64,000 nt of DNA, taken from NCBI RefSeq assembly GCF_011397115.1, contig NZ_AP022823.1:12009-76008 (forward strand), written 5' to 3'. The position numbers and the translations under genes were made by a program. Shown here piece by piece: positions 44,666 through 52,623 of this stretch (its first letter is position 1; each line of letters starts with the position of its first letter). The notes beneath the pieces are model-generated. The model was given only the letters and a program-made list of their open reading frames with translations, had not been told where the DNA came from and did not search any database. The DNA is from Enterococcus saigonensis. GTDB lineage: Bacteria; Bacillota; Bacilli; Lactobacillales; Enterococcaceae.

Positions 44666-45574
44666 ATGTCAAAATCAGATAAAAATCATAATCACTCGCA
44701 TCAGGATCAATCGAAAAAAAATATTAAAATTGCTTTCTTCATAAATTTTATTTTCTCCATAAGTGAATTTTTCTTTGGGTTTCTTTTCAATAGTGTGTCC
44801 ATTATGTCTGACGCAGTTCATGATTTAGGGGACTCTATTTCAATTGGATTCGCTTGGTTTTTTCAAGGTTATTCAGAGAAAAAACAAGATGAACGGTTCA
44901 CCTTTGGCTATAACCGATTTTCTTTACTGGGCGCGCTGATAACTGGCGTTGTGCTAATTAGTGGCTCGTTCTTTATGATCTATCGTAGTGTGCCACGTTT
45001 GCTTGACCCACAACCCGTAAATTATAGTGGCATGTTCTGGCTTTCTCTCGTAGCTATTGCATTGAATGGATATGCTGCTTGGATTTTAAGCAAAGGCACA
45101 TCCAAAAATGAGGGTATGTTGAACCTCCATATGCTGGAAGACGTATTAGGGTGGATTGGAGTCTTGATTGTGAGTATTCTAATGAACTTTACCGAGGCAT
45201 ATCGTCTGGATCCTATCTTATCGATTTTGATTGCACTCTATATCCTCTACAAAACCATTCCTGAATTTTTCACCACAATGAAAATTTTATTGAATGGTTC
45301 GCCTGAAAATGTAAACGTAAAGAGCTTGGCGAATTCCATTAAAAATGTTCCTGCTGTAAAAGACCTCTCACATTTTCACATTTGGTCACTGGACGGGGAA
45401 GAAAACGCCCTTATCGTCACGGTTCTTATAGACCCTTCAGACATAGACAAGGCTAGGGAAATAAAAGAAGTAATTGCAGAAATCGCACATGAATCCAGTG
45501 TGAAAAATCATATCACAATAGAAATAACAACAAGTAAAGAAGAACTTGAGAAAGGATACTCCCACAACACTTAG
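44666..45574 (+). CDS. Cation diffusion facilitator (CzcD/ZitB-like exporter)
   Basis: A 302-residue six-helix CDF antiporter with a His-rich N-terminus (HNHSHQDQ) and metal-binding motifs HDLGD in helix 2 and HMLED in helix 5. The C-terminal domain carries HFHIWSLDGEEN. It exports zinc and related ions against protons. An AGGAGG site precedes the ATG. It is co-transcribed with the upstream ArsR repressor, which also probably controls the divergent ATPase. Confidence 0.93.
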   Translation: MSKSDKNHNHSHQDQSKKNIKIAFFINFIFSISEFFFGFLFNSVSIMSDAVHDLGDSISIGFAWFFQGYSEKKQDERFTFGYNRFSLLGALITGVVLISGSFFMIYRSVPRLLDPQPVNYSGMFWLSLVAIALNGYAAWILSKGTSKNEGMLNLHMLEDVLGWIGVLIVSILMNFTEAYRLDPILSILIALYILYKTIPEFFTTMKILLNGSPENVNVKSLANSIKNVPAVKDLSHFHIWSLDGEENALIVTVLIDPSDIDKAREIKEVIAEIAHESSVKNHITIEITTSKEELEKGYSHNT

Positions 45575-45617
45575 GATAGTCCTACACTAAAAATACCTCA
45601 TTATTTGAAAAGCAAAA

Positions 45618-45647
45618 AAGGCAGCGACTAAACAAATCGCTGCCTCT
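45618..45647. terminator. Bidirectional terminator between CDF and cadD genes
   Basis: AGGCAGCGA / TCGCTGCCT stem flanked by A-rich and T-rich runs, placed between converging genes. Confidence 0.85.
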
Positions 45648-45673
45648 CTTTTTATCTTTCGTGATTATGATTT

Positions 45674-46300
45674 TTAAAAACCTAGTAGCGTTTGTATCGT
45701 CCCGTTCTCTACCAAGATAAAGATTCCTAATCCAATAAACACGATTGGAACAATGATTCGTTCATACTTTTCTAACGTTTCGGAAACAAAGGAAATTTTT
45801 GCCAACTTATAACTGATAAAGCAAAGAATCGCAATCGAGATAACGAATACTACTAAGGCAATTAAAATTTCTGAAAAAGCTAACGAAGTAAAGTAGGGAA
45901 TATAAATCCCTAAATTGTCTCCACCTGACGCAATGGTTATTAAGGCAACAGTCCAGAATAACCGACTGGTTCCTCTAGATTCTAGTTTTTCAACGACTTC
46001 CTCTTCTTCTTCCTCCTCTTCGCCTATCACAGCGACACGGATACCTAAATAAATTGGAATTAATCCAAGAAGTCCAATGATCCAATCTTGCGGAATAAAA
46101 TTCAGCACATAAGCAGCAAACAAACTTACAGCTACCAAAATGCCTGTTCCAAGATATTGACCCCAAAAAATGTGTCGAATACCTTTTTGTGTGTGACTTT
46201 GAGAAAAGATAATGAGCAAGATAAACAAATAATCAATGCTCGTAGAAATGTAAACAGCGATAGCTGAAAAAATACTTTGTAACAAAATAACTTCCTCCAA
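45674..46300 (-). CDS. cadD: CadD-family cadmium resistance transporter, copy 1
   Basis: A 208-residue membrane protein of the CadD family, with an N-terminal SIDYLFILLIIFSQ block, a cytoplasmic acidic loop with a run of Glu residues (GEEEEEEEVVEK) and the GGDNLGIYIPYF motif. It gives low-level cadmium resistance in staphylococci and enterococci. It starts 1 bp after the CadX-like repressor gene. A diverged second copy is at 47562-48194. Confidence 0.9.
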   Translation of the reverse strand: MEEVILLQSIFSAIAVYISTSIDYLFILLIIFSQSHTQKGIRHIFWGQYLGTGILVAVSLFAAYVLNFIPQDWIIGLLGLIPIYLGIRVAVIGEEEEEEEEVVEKLESRGTSRLFWTVALITIASGGDNLGIYIPYFTSLAFSEILIALVVFVISIAILCFISYKLAKISFVSETLEKYERIIVPIVFIGLGIFILVENGTIQTLLGF

Positions 46301-46301
46301 A

Positions 46302-46664
46302 CTAAGATTTCATAGATAGATTTTCTGATAACTTTAAAAAAACACGAATAGCGGAAAGGATGTCTTCATTCGCTAAAGAGTAATAAACTACTTTTCCATC
46401 TTGACGTGATTTTGCCATTCCATGTTTTTTTAAAAAACGTAAATGGTGTGACGTTGTAGCGACACTAGCAGTAAGTATTTCTGCTAAATCACAGACGCAC
46501 ATTTCCTTATAGGTTTCTAAAGCATAGAAAATTTTAATTCTAGAAAAATCGCTGAAACATTTCCCTAACACAAGTAAGTTTGAAAAATCTTTTTGATCCA
46601 ATTTATTTTTTATTCCATTTACTTTTTCTTTATGTACGACAGTCACTTGGCAAACTTTTTTCAT
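46302..46664 (-). CDS. cadX: CadC/CadX-family ArsR repressor, copy 1
   Basis: A 120-residue ArsR repressor with the EMCVCDLAEIL motif, whose cysteine pair binds Cd/Pb, and an N-terminal Cys (KVCQVTVVHKEK) that completes the site in CadC. The recognition helix is in SVATTSHHLRFLKKHG. It precedes cadD with an operator upstream. It differs from copy 2 at only a few residues. Confidence 0.92.
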   Translation of the reverse strand: MKKVCQVTVVHKEKVNGIKNKLDQKDFSNLLVLGKCFSDFSRIKIFYALETYKEMCVCDLAEILTASVATTSHHLRFLKKHGMAKSRQDGKVVYYSLANEDILSAIRVFLKLSENLSMKS

Positions 46665-46678
46665 TCATCTCACCTCAC

Positions 46679-46698
46679 ATTCAAACGATTGTTTGAAT
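46679..46698. promoter_or_regulatory. CadC/CadX-type operator, copy 1
   Basis: ATTCAAACGATTGTTTGAAT is a perfect palindrome just upstream of the repressor gene and resembles the cad operator core of pI258. Confidence 0.85.
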
Positions 46699-46845
46699 GA
46701 AGTATATCTATTTGATCACTCGTTAGTCAATCTACCTTAATTCCAATACACTGTTATAAGCAATTTCCTGTATTCACAACATCTTTGACGTACTTAAACA
46801 AGTACATTACAATAGTAAAAAAGATGTTAAAGGGAGGAATAGCTT

Positions 46846-47100
46846 ATGTCTATCGTAAACCCTAGCCAAGCTAGAAAAGTCTTTTATCAACTATTGAAAG
46901 ACGTCAACAAAACTAACGAACCCATTTATATCTCTGGCAAAAACGAAGAAAGTGAAGCAGTTATGGTCAGTAAAAAAGACTGGGACGCAATTCAAGAAAC
47001 ATTATACCTTCAATCTGCTGGCGTAGCAGATGTGATCCACCAGCGTGAACAAGAAAATGAGTTTGTTGCATTGGAGGATATCGATTGGGATACTCTGTAA
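46846..47100 (+). CDS. YefM/Axe-family antitoxin
   Basis: An 84-residue antitoxin with the Phd/YefM pattern: NPSQARKVFYQLLKDVNKTNEPIYISGKN and AVMVSKKDWDAIQETLYL. An AGGGAGG site precedes the ATG. The toxin gene overlaps its last 16 bp. It binds toxin and represses the operon. It lies between the two cadX-cadD copies. Confidence 0.93.
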   Translation: MSIVNPSQARKVFYQLLKDVNKTNEPIYISGKNEESEAVMVSKKDWDAIQETLYLQSAGVADVIHQREQENEFVALEDIDWDTL

Positions 47101-47351
47101 AATTAGCAAAATCAGCTACAAAAGACCTGAAACATTTAAAAGGGGCTCATTTAGATCAAAAATTTAAAAATCTCATGGAAGTTTTAAAGGAGAATCCGTT
47201 CCAAAATCCCCCGCCTTATGAGAAATTAGTCGGAAATTTAAAAGATAAATATTCACGTCGTTTAAATATTCAGCACCGGGTGGTTTATTCGGTGGATAAT
47301 GACGCCAAAGAAGTCATTATTTGGTCTACTTGGACGCACTATGAAAGATAG
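47085..47351 (+). CDS. YoeB/Txe-family mRNA endonuclease toxin
   Basis: An 88-residue RelE-superfamily toxin with LKGDL-like region LKHLKGAHLDQKFKNL, NLKDKYSRRLNIQHRVVYSV and the C-terminal WTHYER, which contains the catalytic His and Tyr of YoeB. It starts at TTG, 7 bp behind a GGAGG, inside the antitoxin gene. The overlap implies translational coupling. It is of full length and probably active. Confidence 0.92.
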   Translation: MGYSVKLAKSATKDLKHLKGAHLDQKFKNLMEVLKENPFQNPPPYEKLVGNLKDKYSRRLNIQHRVVYSVDNDAKEVIIWSTWTHYER

Positions 47352-47388
47352 AAAAAACTTTTTAAAAAGTTTTTTCTATCTTTTTTGA
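47346..47388 (+). terminator. Terminator of the toxin-antitoxin operon
   Basis: AGAAAAAACTT / AAGTTTTTTCT hairpin followed by a T-run at the toxin stop codon. Confidence 0.8.
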
Positions 47389-47498
47389 CTAAAAATATGA
47401 GATAAAAACAACCTTGCTAAAGCAATTTTCTCGATACACTACTTTATCTAATTTCATGTATCGAATTATATTACTTAGATAATGCGCCAATCTGTTAG

Positions 47499-47543
47499 TA
47501 CAAAAAAAAGACAACGAGTTTTAATCGCTGTCTTTTTTTGTAC
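47499..47543 (-). terminator. Terminator of cadX-cadD copy 2
   Basis: AAAAAAAGACAGCGATT / AACTCGTTGTCTTTTTTT, an imperfect stem with a T-run on the minus strand. Confidence 0.75.
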
Positions 47544-47561
47544 TAACAATCAAACTATTTA

Positions 47562-48194
47562 TTAATTAAATAAACTCAATACAGTTTGAATCGTACCATT
47601 TTCGATCAATATATAAATTCCTAAGCCAATAAACACTATAGGAACAAGGATTCGTTCATATTTTTCTAAGGTTTCGGAAACAAAAGAAATCTTGGCTAAT
47701 TTGTAACTGATATAGCAAAGAACCGCAACAGAAATAGCAAATACGATTAGAGCGGTGACAATCTCTGAAAAAGATAACGAGGAAAAGTAAGGAATATAAA
47801 TCCCTAAGTTATCGCCACCAGAAGCAATTGTTATTAAGGCAACGGTCCAAAAGAAGCGGTTTGTTCCTCTTGATTCAAGCTTTTCAACGACTTCCTCTTC
47901 TTCTTCCTCCTCTTCGCCAACCAATGCCACTCTGATTCCTAAGAAAATCGGAATTAGACCGAGAAGCCCAATGATCCAATCTTGCGGAATGAAATTCAGC
48001 ACATATGCTGCAAATAAACTTACGGCTACTAAGATACCTGTTCCTAGATATTGACCCCAAAAAATCTGACGGAGCCCTTTTTTTGTATGACTTTGAGAAA
48101 AAATAATCAGCAAGATAAACAAATAATCAATGCTGGTAGAAATATAAACAGCGATAGCTGAAAAAATACTTTGTAACAAAATAACTTCCTCCAA
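47562..48194 (-). CDS. cadD: CadD-family cadmium resistance transporter, copy 2
   Basis: A 210-residue paralogue of the protein at 45674-46300, with the same membrane topology, Glu-run loop and GGDNLGIYIPYF motif but many scattered substitutions and a longer SLFN end. It follows its own CadX-like gene by 1 bp. The divergence shows that the two copies are not a very recent duplication. Confidence 0.9.
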   Translation of the reverse strand: MEEVILLQSIFSAIAVYISTSIDYLFILLIIFSQSHTKKGLRQIFWGQYLGTGILVAVSLFAAYVLNFIPQDWIIGLLGLIPIFLGIRVALVGEEEEEEEEVVEKLESRGTNRFFWTVALITIASGGDNLGIYIPYFSSLSFSEIVTALIVFAISVAVLCYISYKLAKISFVSETLEKYERILVPIVFIGLGIYILIENGTIQTVLSLFN

Positions 48195-48195
48195 A

Positions 48196-48558
48196 CTAAG
48201 ATTTCATAGATAGATTTTCTGATAACTTTAAAAAAACATGAATAGCGGAAAGGATGTCTTCATTCGCTAAAGAGTAATAAACTACTTTTCCATCTTGACG
48301 TGATTTTGCCATTCCATGTTTTTTTAAAAAACGTAAATGGTGTGACGTTGTAGCGACACTAGCATTAAGTATTTCTGCTAAATCACAGACACACATTTCC
48401 TTATAGGTTTCTAAAGCATAAAAAATTTTAATTCTAGAAGAATCGCTGAAACATTTACCTAACACAAGTAAATTTGAAAAATCTTTTTGATCCAATTTAT
48501 TTTTTATTACATTTACTTTTTCTTTATGTACGATAGCCACTTGGCAAACTTTTTCCAT
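48196..48558 (-). CDS. cadX: CadC/CadX-family ArsR repressor, copy 2
   Basis: A 120-residue near-identical copy of the repressor at 46302-46664, with the CVCDLAEIL metal motif intact. Differences are few (for example ASVATTS preceded by N instead of T). The two repressors probably bind both operators interchangeably. Confidence 0.92.
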   Translation of the reverse strand: MEKVCQVAIVHKEKVNVIKNKLDQKDFSNLLVLGKCFSDSSRIKIFYALETYKEMCVCDLAEILNASVATTSHHLRFLKKHGMAKSRQDGKVVYYSLANEDILSAIHVFLKLSENLSMKS

Positions 48559-48572
48559 TCATCTCACCTCAC

Positions 48573-48592
48573 ATTCAAACGATTGTTTGAAT
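48573..48592. promoter_or_regulatory. CadC/CadX-type operator, copy 2
   Basis: Identical ATTCAAACGATTGTTTGAAT palindrome upstream of the second repressor gene. Confidence 0.85.
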
Positions 48593-48675
48593 GAAGTATA
48601 TCTATTTGATCACTCGTTTGTCAATCTACCTTAATTCCAATACACTATTATAAGCAATTTCATGTGTTACAACTT

Positions 48676-49484
48676 GGTTCTGTTGCAAAGTTTTAAATAA
48701 AGAATAAAATCCCTTACGGTATCTATGATTTAAGCTGGGATTCCCAATAATACCTTGATTTCAGTACAGACCGAAAACCCGAAGAGAGTGCCTTCTTTTC
48801 GGGTTTTCTTATATAATCCTCGAATGGCTTCCATGCCTTTAATCGTGGTAGAGGCAGTGCGTAAACTTCGATAGAATTTATTGCGTCTCTTTACTGGACG
48901 ATGGTCTTGTTCAATCAAATTATTCAGGTATTTAATGATACGATGTTCTGTCCCTTGATAAAAGCCGTATTCTTTTAGTTTCTTAAAGGCACTTGTAATA
49001 GAGGGGGCTTTATCTGTGACTACAACCTTCGGTTCATCAAACTGTTTCACTAACCGCTTAAGAAAAGCATAGGCTGCTTGTGTGTCCCGTTTTTTACGTA
49101 ACCAAATATCCAAGGTTAAACCATCTGCATCGATGGCTCGATACAAATAATGCCATTTTCCTTTAATTTTGATGTACGTTTCATCCATTTTCCATGAATA
49201 AAAGGATTTTTTATTTTTCTTTTTCCAAATTTGATAGAGTAGTTTGCCATATTCTTGCACCCAACGATAAATCGTCGTATGAGAAACGTTAATGCCACGA
49301 TCATATAAGATTTCTTGAACTTCACGATAGCTAAGGTTATAACGAAGATAGTAGCCCACGGCTACAATAATCACATCCTGCTGAAATTGCTTTCCTTTAA
49401 AATGATTCATCGTCATTCCTCCTGCTATCTTTTTCTAATATTCTACCTTATTTGATAGTAGATTTAAAACTTTGCAACAGAACC
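48676..49484 (-). mobile_element. IS6-family insertion sequence, 809 bp
   Basis: Ends GGTTCTGTTGCAAAGTTT and AAACTTTGCAACAGAACC are perfect inverted repeats. The flanking 8-bp sequences differ. It joins the metal island to the Inc18-like block. Confidence 0.92.
48730..49410 (-). CDS. IS6-family transposase
   Basis: A 226-residue DDE transposase starting MNHFKGKQFQQDVI, with KMDETYIKIKG, VVTDKAPSITSAF and LIEQDHRPVKRR. It differs from the other three IS6-family transposases here, so at least three subtypes coexist. The ATG at 49410 is preceded by AGGAGGAATGACG. Confidence 0.94.
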   Translation of the reverse strand: MNHFKGKQFQQDVIIVAVGYYLRYNLSYREVQEILYDRGINVSHTTIYRWVQEYGKLLYQIWKKKNKKSFYSWKMDETYIKIKGKWHYLYRAIDADGLTLDIWLRKKRDTQAAYAFLKRLVKQFDEPKVVVTDKAPSITSAFKKLKEYGFYQGTEHRIIKYLNNLIEQDHRPVKRRNKFYRSLRTASTTIKGMEAIRGLYKKTRKEGTLFGFSVCTEIKVLLGIPA

Positions 49485-49486
49485 CT

Positions 49487-49537
49487 AAAAAGTATCAAAA
49501 AAAGGAAAAATAATTTTCCTTTTTTTGATACTTTTTT
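49487..49537. terminator. Perfect 23-bp-stem bidirectional terminator
   Basis: Arms starting AAAAAGTATCAAAAAAAGG and their complement around a 4-bp loop. It overlaps the stop of the 101-codon gene. Confidence 0.85.
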
Positions 49538-49841
49538 AAATAAAATTGATTGTTCTTAATGTTTGTCCTTCCTTTTTTAATTGCTTTAATATTTCATTTA
49601 CTGATTCTATATCCAAATCGTACCAATCACCAAAAGCGATAATATCACCTAATACTTTTTTTTCTATAAAATCAACTGTTAAAGTTATTTCTCTTGTTGA
49701 CATTGGCGAACGTGCTTCTATTTGATATAAATCAAAATCATATTTTTGATGATTATTTATTCCTCTCATTTCTGTTACTGTCGCTTTTATAACTTTTAAA
49801 ATATTACCTTCAAAATTTATTTTTTTTATTTTAATATCCAC
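49536..49841 (-). CDS. Hypothetical plasmid protein
   Basis: A 101-residue protein beginning MDIKIKKINFEGNILKV with a good AGGAAGT site. It alternates strands and helices, lacks a signal peptide or membrane segment, and ends with a helical VNEILKQLKKEGQTLR. It follows the J-domain gene by 33 bp and is probably co-transcribed. No family was recognised. Confidence 0.65.
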   Translation of the reverse strand: MDIKIKKINFEGNILKVIKATVTEMRGINNHQKYDFDLYQIEARSPMSTREITLTVDFIEKKVLGDIIAFGDWYDLDIESVNEILKQLKKEGQTLRTINFI

Positions 49842-49874
49842 TTTAAAACTTCCTTTCTGATAAACTTACAAGCC

Positions 49875-50372
49875 TTAATTGGCTTGTAAGTATTTTTTTT
49901 CTTCTTTATCTTCCTTCACCTTTTGACTTCCATACATTCCCCTTATTGTGTCCATATCATAATTTTTTCGACTACGTTTTTTATAATCGCTTGGTGCTTT
50001 ATACCATGCGTATTTTTTTGGTGAATAACGAAATTCTAGGGCTTTTATGTCGTCCTTATAAGGTTTTGTGTTGCCTGTTAACCATATAAAAGTTCCCACG
50101 ATTTCAATTGATACACCGTCCATTTTCAGATTGAAAAGTTGATTTATAATGTCCTTAAATTGTTCGGGCGTTTCAGTCGTTTCTTTTGTATAGGTTTCGC
50201 CGTCTTTGTTCTTGTGAGTGTTTTTAAGTTTGCTAAACAGTTCGTCATATTCATTGTTCAAAATTTTCATTTCTTCTTCATTCCCGCCACAATCGGGGTG
50301 TAACTTCAAAGCTAACTTTTTGTAGGCTTTTTTCAATTCTTCCAATGTTTCAACGTTTTTAATGTATTTCAT
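49875..50372 (-). CDS. J-domain protein
   Basis: A 165-residue protein whose first 60 residues form a short J domain: VETLEELKKAYKKLALKLHPDCGGNEEEMK, with the HPD tripeptide that stimulates Hsp70. The C-terminal part (IEIVGTFIWLTGNTK, FRYSPKKYAWYKAP) is plasmid-specific. It may recruit DnaK to a replication or transfer protein (inference). The ATG at 50372 has an AAAGGAA site. A broken paralogue lies at 56228-56622, and foldback element 1 lies upstream. Confidence 0.82.
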   Translation of the reverse strand: MKYIKNVETLEELKKAYKKLALKLHPDCGGNEEEMKILNNEYDELFSKLKNTHKNKDGETYTKETTETPEQFKDIINQLFNLKMDGVSIEIVGTFIWLTGNTKPYKDDIKALEFRYSPKKYAWYKAPSDYKKRSRKNYDMDTIRGMYGSQKVKEDKEEKKYLQAN

Positions 50373-50449
50373 TTTTATCATTCCTTTTCTTTTTGATTTT
50401 TGGCTTTTTGACAACCATTTTTGTTAGGCGTTTGAGGAAGTGAAGCTGT

Positions 50450-50744
50450 TTTCCTCGAATGGTAAAAGCTGTGAATGTTCTACATATCTTGTTCCTTTCT
50501 TTTTTCGTTTAGGTGGTTCATTTTCGCCAGTGTGTTCGTGTCGTTTGCTGTGACGAGAACGCAACATAGACACAAAGAAAACACAAGGGCGAGCTTGCTC
50601 GTTTATATACCCTTGTGTTTTCGACTGGATATGTTAAGGTAACAAACAGTAAATGACACGTTACAGACTGCAAAATGTACCAACTGAAAAAAGAAAGTAT
50701 CTGAGGTAGAGTAACGAACGGTTAGCTTTTACCATTCGAGGAAA
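50450..50744. repeat. Foldback element 1, about 295 bp
   Basis: Perfect 21-bp terminal inverted repeats at 50450-50470 (TTTCCTCGAATGG...) and 50724-50744. The interior folds back imperfectly: CTTTCTTTTTT with AAAAAAGAAAG, a middle stem, and a central GAAAACACAAGGG/CCCTTGTGTTTTC hairpin with an inner CGAGC/GCTCG. About 200 interior bp are nearly identical to element 2 at 51301-51598, but the terminal arms differ. It lies 78 bp upstream of the J-domain gene. Confidence 0.9.
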
Positions 50745-50873
50745 GGTGTTAGTCAAATACAAATATCTTTGCAAAGAAATAAGTTGGGTTTGGAACGAGG
50801 AGCAACTGCACCGCAAGTGGAACAACTTATTTTATCCTTCTTAGGTTTTTCTTTTTGGTGTTTTACCTAAAAG

Positions 50874-50905
50874 AAAAACCTAGCTTTTTTTGCTAGGCTT
50901 TTTTT
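50874..50905 (-). terminator. Terminator after the 105-codon gene
   Basis: GCCTAGC / GCTAGG stem with T-run on the minus strand, at the stop codon of the gene at 50904-51221. The stretch 50745-50873 holds no gene. Confidence 0.8.
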
Positions 50906-51221
50906 ACATTTCTTTAATTTTCAAATTTTTTATTTCCCACTCAAACCATTCGCTAAAATCTTGTTTAAAGCCGTTAATAGAATATTGCTCTTGTTCTTCT
51001 GCTTCTTTATCGTTTTGAGGGTCTAAGTAGGTCGGTTTATCTTTTGGTCTTGCGTATACACCTATCCATGTTTTAAAATCGCCCTCAAAACTGCTATCTA
51101 TGATAAAGCCTTGCTCTTTTAGCTCTTCTCTTACTTGAGCTTTTAGATATTGCTGTTCTTGTGTTCCATAAAACCCATTTTCTGTAAAATCTTCTAATTG
51201 TAATTTTTTTGTTTTTTCCAT
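50904..51221 (-). CDS. Hypothetical plasmid protein downstream of foldback element 2
   Basis: A 105-residue acidic protein, starting MEKTKKLQLEDFTENGFYG and ending EWFEWEIKNLKIKEM, with an AGAGGAAAAG site. No signal peptide, membrane helix or recognisable family. I chose the ATG at 51221 rather than the 16-codon-longer frame because of the ribosome binding site. It stands alone between element 2 and its own terminator. Confidence 0.65.
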   Translation of the reverse strand: MEKTKKLQLEDFTENGFYGTQEQQYLKAQVREELKEQGFIIDSSFEGDFKTWIGVYARPKDKPTYLDPQNDKEAEEQEQYSINGFKQDFSEWFEWEIKNLKIKEM

Positions 51222-51300
51222 TTTCTTTTCCTCTTTTCTTTTTTTGATTTTTAGTTTTTTGACAACCATTTTTGTTAGGCGTTTGAGGAAGTGAAGCTGT

Positions 51301-51598
51301 TTTCCTCATGTTTTAAAAGCTAGAAATAAATTACAGTGTACGCTCCTTTCTTTTTTCGTTTTGTTGGTTCATTTTCGCCAGTGTGTTCGTGTCGTTTGCT
51401 GTGACGAGTACGCAACATAGACACAAAGAAAACACAAGGGCGAGCTTGCTCGTTTATATACCCTTGTGTTTTCGACTGGATATGTTAAGGTAACAAACAG
51501 TAAATGACACGTTACAGACTGCAAAATGTACCAACTGAAAAAAGAAAGAATACCGTTGTGTGCTTTATTTCTCGATCAGCTTTTAAAACATGAGGAAA
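51301..51598. repeat. Foldback element 2, about 298 bp
   Basis: Perfect 21-bp terminal inverted repeats at 51301-51321 (TTTCCTCATGTTTT...) and 51578-51598. The interior matches element 1 almost exactly from the CCTTTCTTTTTTCG block to AAAAAAGAAAG. It is bounded by the direct repeat TGAGGAA (51284-51290 and 51591-51597). It lies about 80 bp upstream of the 105-codon gene. Confidence 0.9.
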
Positions 51599-51607
51599 TG
51601 TTTTTAT

Positions 51608-51656
51608 AAAAAAAGAGTAGTTACCGTTTTTTGGTAACTACTCTTTTCCTTTTTTA
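51608..51656 (-). terminator. zeta terminator, copy at the zeta fragment
   Basis: AAAAGAGTAGTTACC / GGTAACTACTCTTTT with a T-run. Identical to the hairpin after the other zeta copy (56701-56748). Confidence 0.88.
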
Positions 51657-51660
51657 ATGT

Positions 51661-52040
51661 TTAAAGTCCTGGAAGTTTAGGTGTCTTGGGTATTGGTGGT
51701 GTAGGTCGCTGCAAGCTTTCCATTTTTTGTTGAATTGCTTTAAATTCAGGGGTTTCTTGGTGTTGATTTTGAACCATTTTTTGCTCTATTCTCTCCAAAG
51801 TCGGTTGAATTTCTTTCCCTGATACTTTACGATTTAATTCTCTTTCTAAGGTCTCTTTCGGACTAATGGAAGGCGTTTCTAAGCTTGAATAGAGTTTCAC
51901 TCCTTCTCTGTTATATAGCCTTATATCGCTAAATAAGCCCGTTTTATGAAGGGTTTCTAAATTGGTCGGCAAGTTTTTGACAACAATATCATGCGCTTGT
52001 TTTGGTGTTGCCCTAGCTGTCATTGGATCATCTGCATACA
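51661..52040 (-). pseudogene. zeta toxin C-terminal fragment
   Basis: The last 126 or so residues match the C-terminus of zeta (YADDPMTARATPKQAHD to KTPKLPGL), with two differences from the other copy. The kinase core with the Walker A motif is absent. The break at 52040 coincides with the truncated IS30 element. With the second zeta this shows that the region was duplicated before being broken. Confidence 0.9.
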
Positions 52041-52557
52041 ATACGATCCATGAAAGGCCATCTGCTGCCAATGAGCGCCTTGAGATTGGTCATTGGGAAG
52101 CTGATACTGTAGCCGGTAAAACAGGTAGGGCTCGTATTGTAACTCTAGTCGATCGTAGATCTCGTTTCTCCCTACTTGGTAAGGTTGAAAAGAAAATCTC
52201 TAAAAATGTGGTTGATTGTATGATCAATCTAATAAGAAATGTAGGAGAAGATAAATGTAAAACCGTTACACCCGATAGAGGAAAAGAATTCTCCCAACAT
52301 AGTCGAATAACGCTAGAATTAAATGGCACTAAAGTGTATTTTCCAGATCCACATGCCCCATGGCAACGTTGTACAAACGAAAATACTAATGGTTTATTAC
52401 GAGAATATTCACCCAAAGGTGAAGATATTTCAGGTATTTTCAATAGTCAAATTCAAGAATGGGCGAATAAATTAAACACGCGACCACGGAAATGTCTAAA
52501 TTGGAAAACCCCTTATGAAGTATTTTTTAATGAATCGTTGCACTTAATTTGACAATT
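52041..52557 (+). pseudogene. 5'-truncated IS30-family transposase (third type)
   Basis: The frame ending at 52552 gives NERLEIGHWEADTVAG, VTPDRGKEF and CTNENTNGLLREY, the complete DDE domain of an IS30 transposase distinct from elements A and B. The N-terminal HTH domains and left end are missing. The right terminal sequence TTAATTTGACAATT is present at 52544-52557. Confidence 0.88.
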
Positions 52558-52565
52558 GAAGCCAT

Positions 52566-52611
52566 AAAAAAACCGCTCAAATCGACTTTCGTAAATCTGA
52601 ACGGTTTTTTA
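52566..52611 (-). terminator. Terminator of narAB-like operon
   Basis: AAAAAACCG / CGGTTTTTT arms with additional internal pairing lie directly after the permease gene stop. Confidence 0.85.
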
Positions 52612-52623
52612 GAAATTCAATTT

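Noticed and set aside
50421..50431. GTTAGGC in the foldback element flanks resembles the integron attC core GTTRRRY
   Set aside because: No partner RYYYAAC site with attC spacing and no integron integrase were found. The match is short and probably chance.
51094..51309. Basic 71-codon frame starting MRKTASLPQTPNKNG at foldback element 2
   Set aside because: It overlaps the 105-codon gene in another frame, and the corresponding frame at element 1 lacks the start codon. A leader-peptide role cannot be excluded, but the evidence is too weak.
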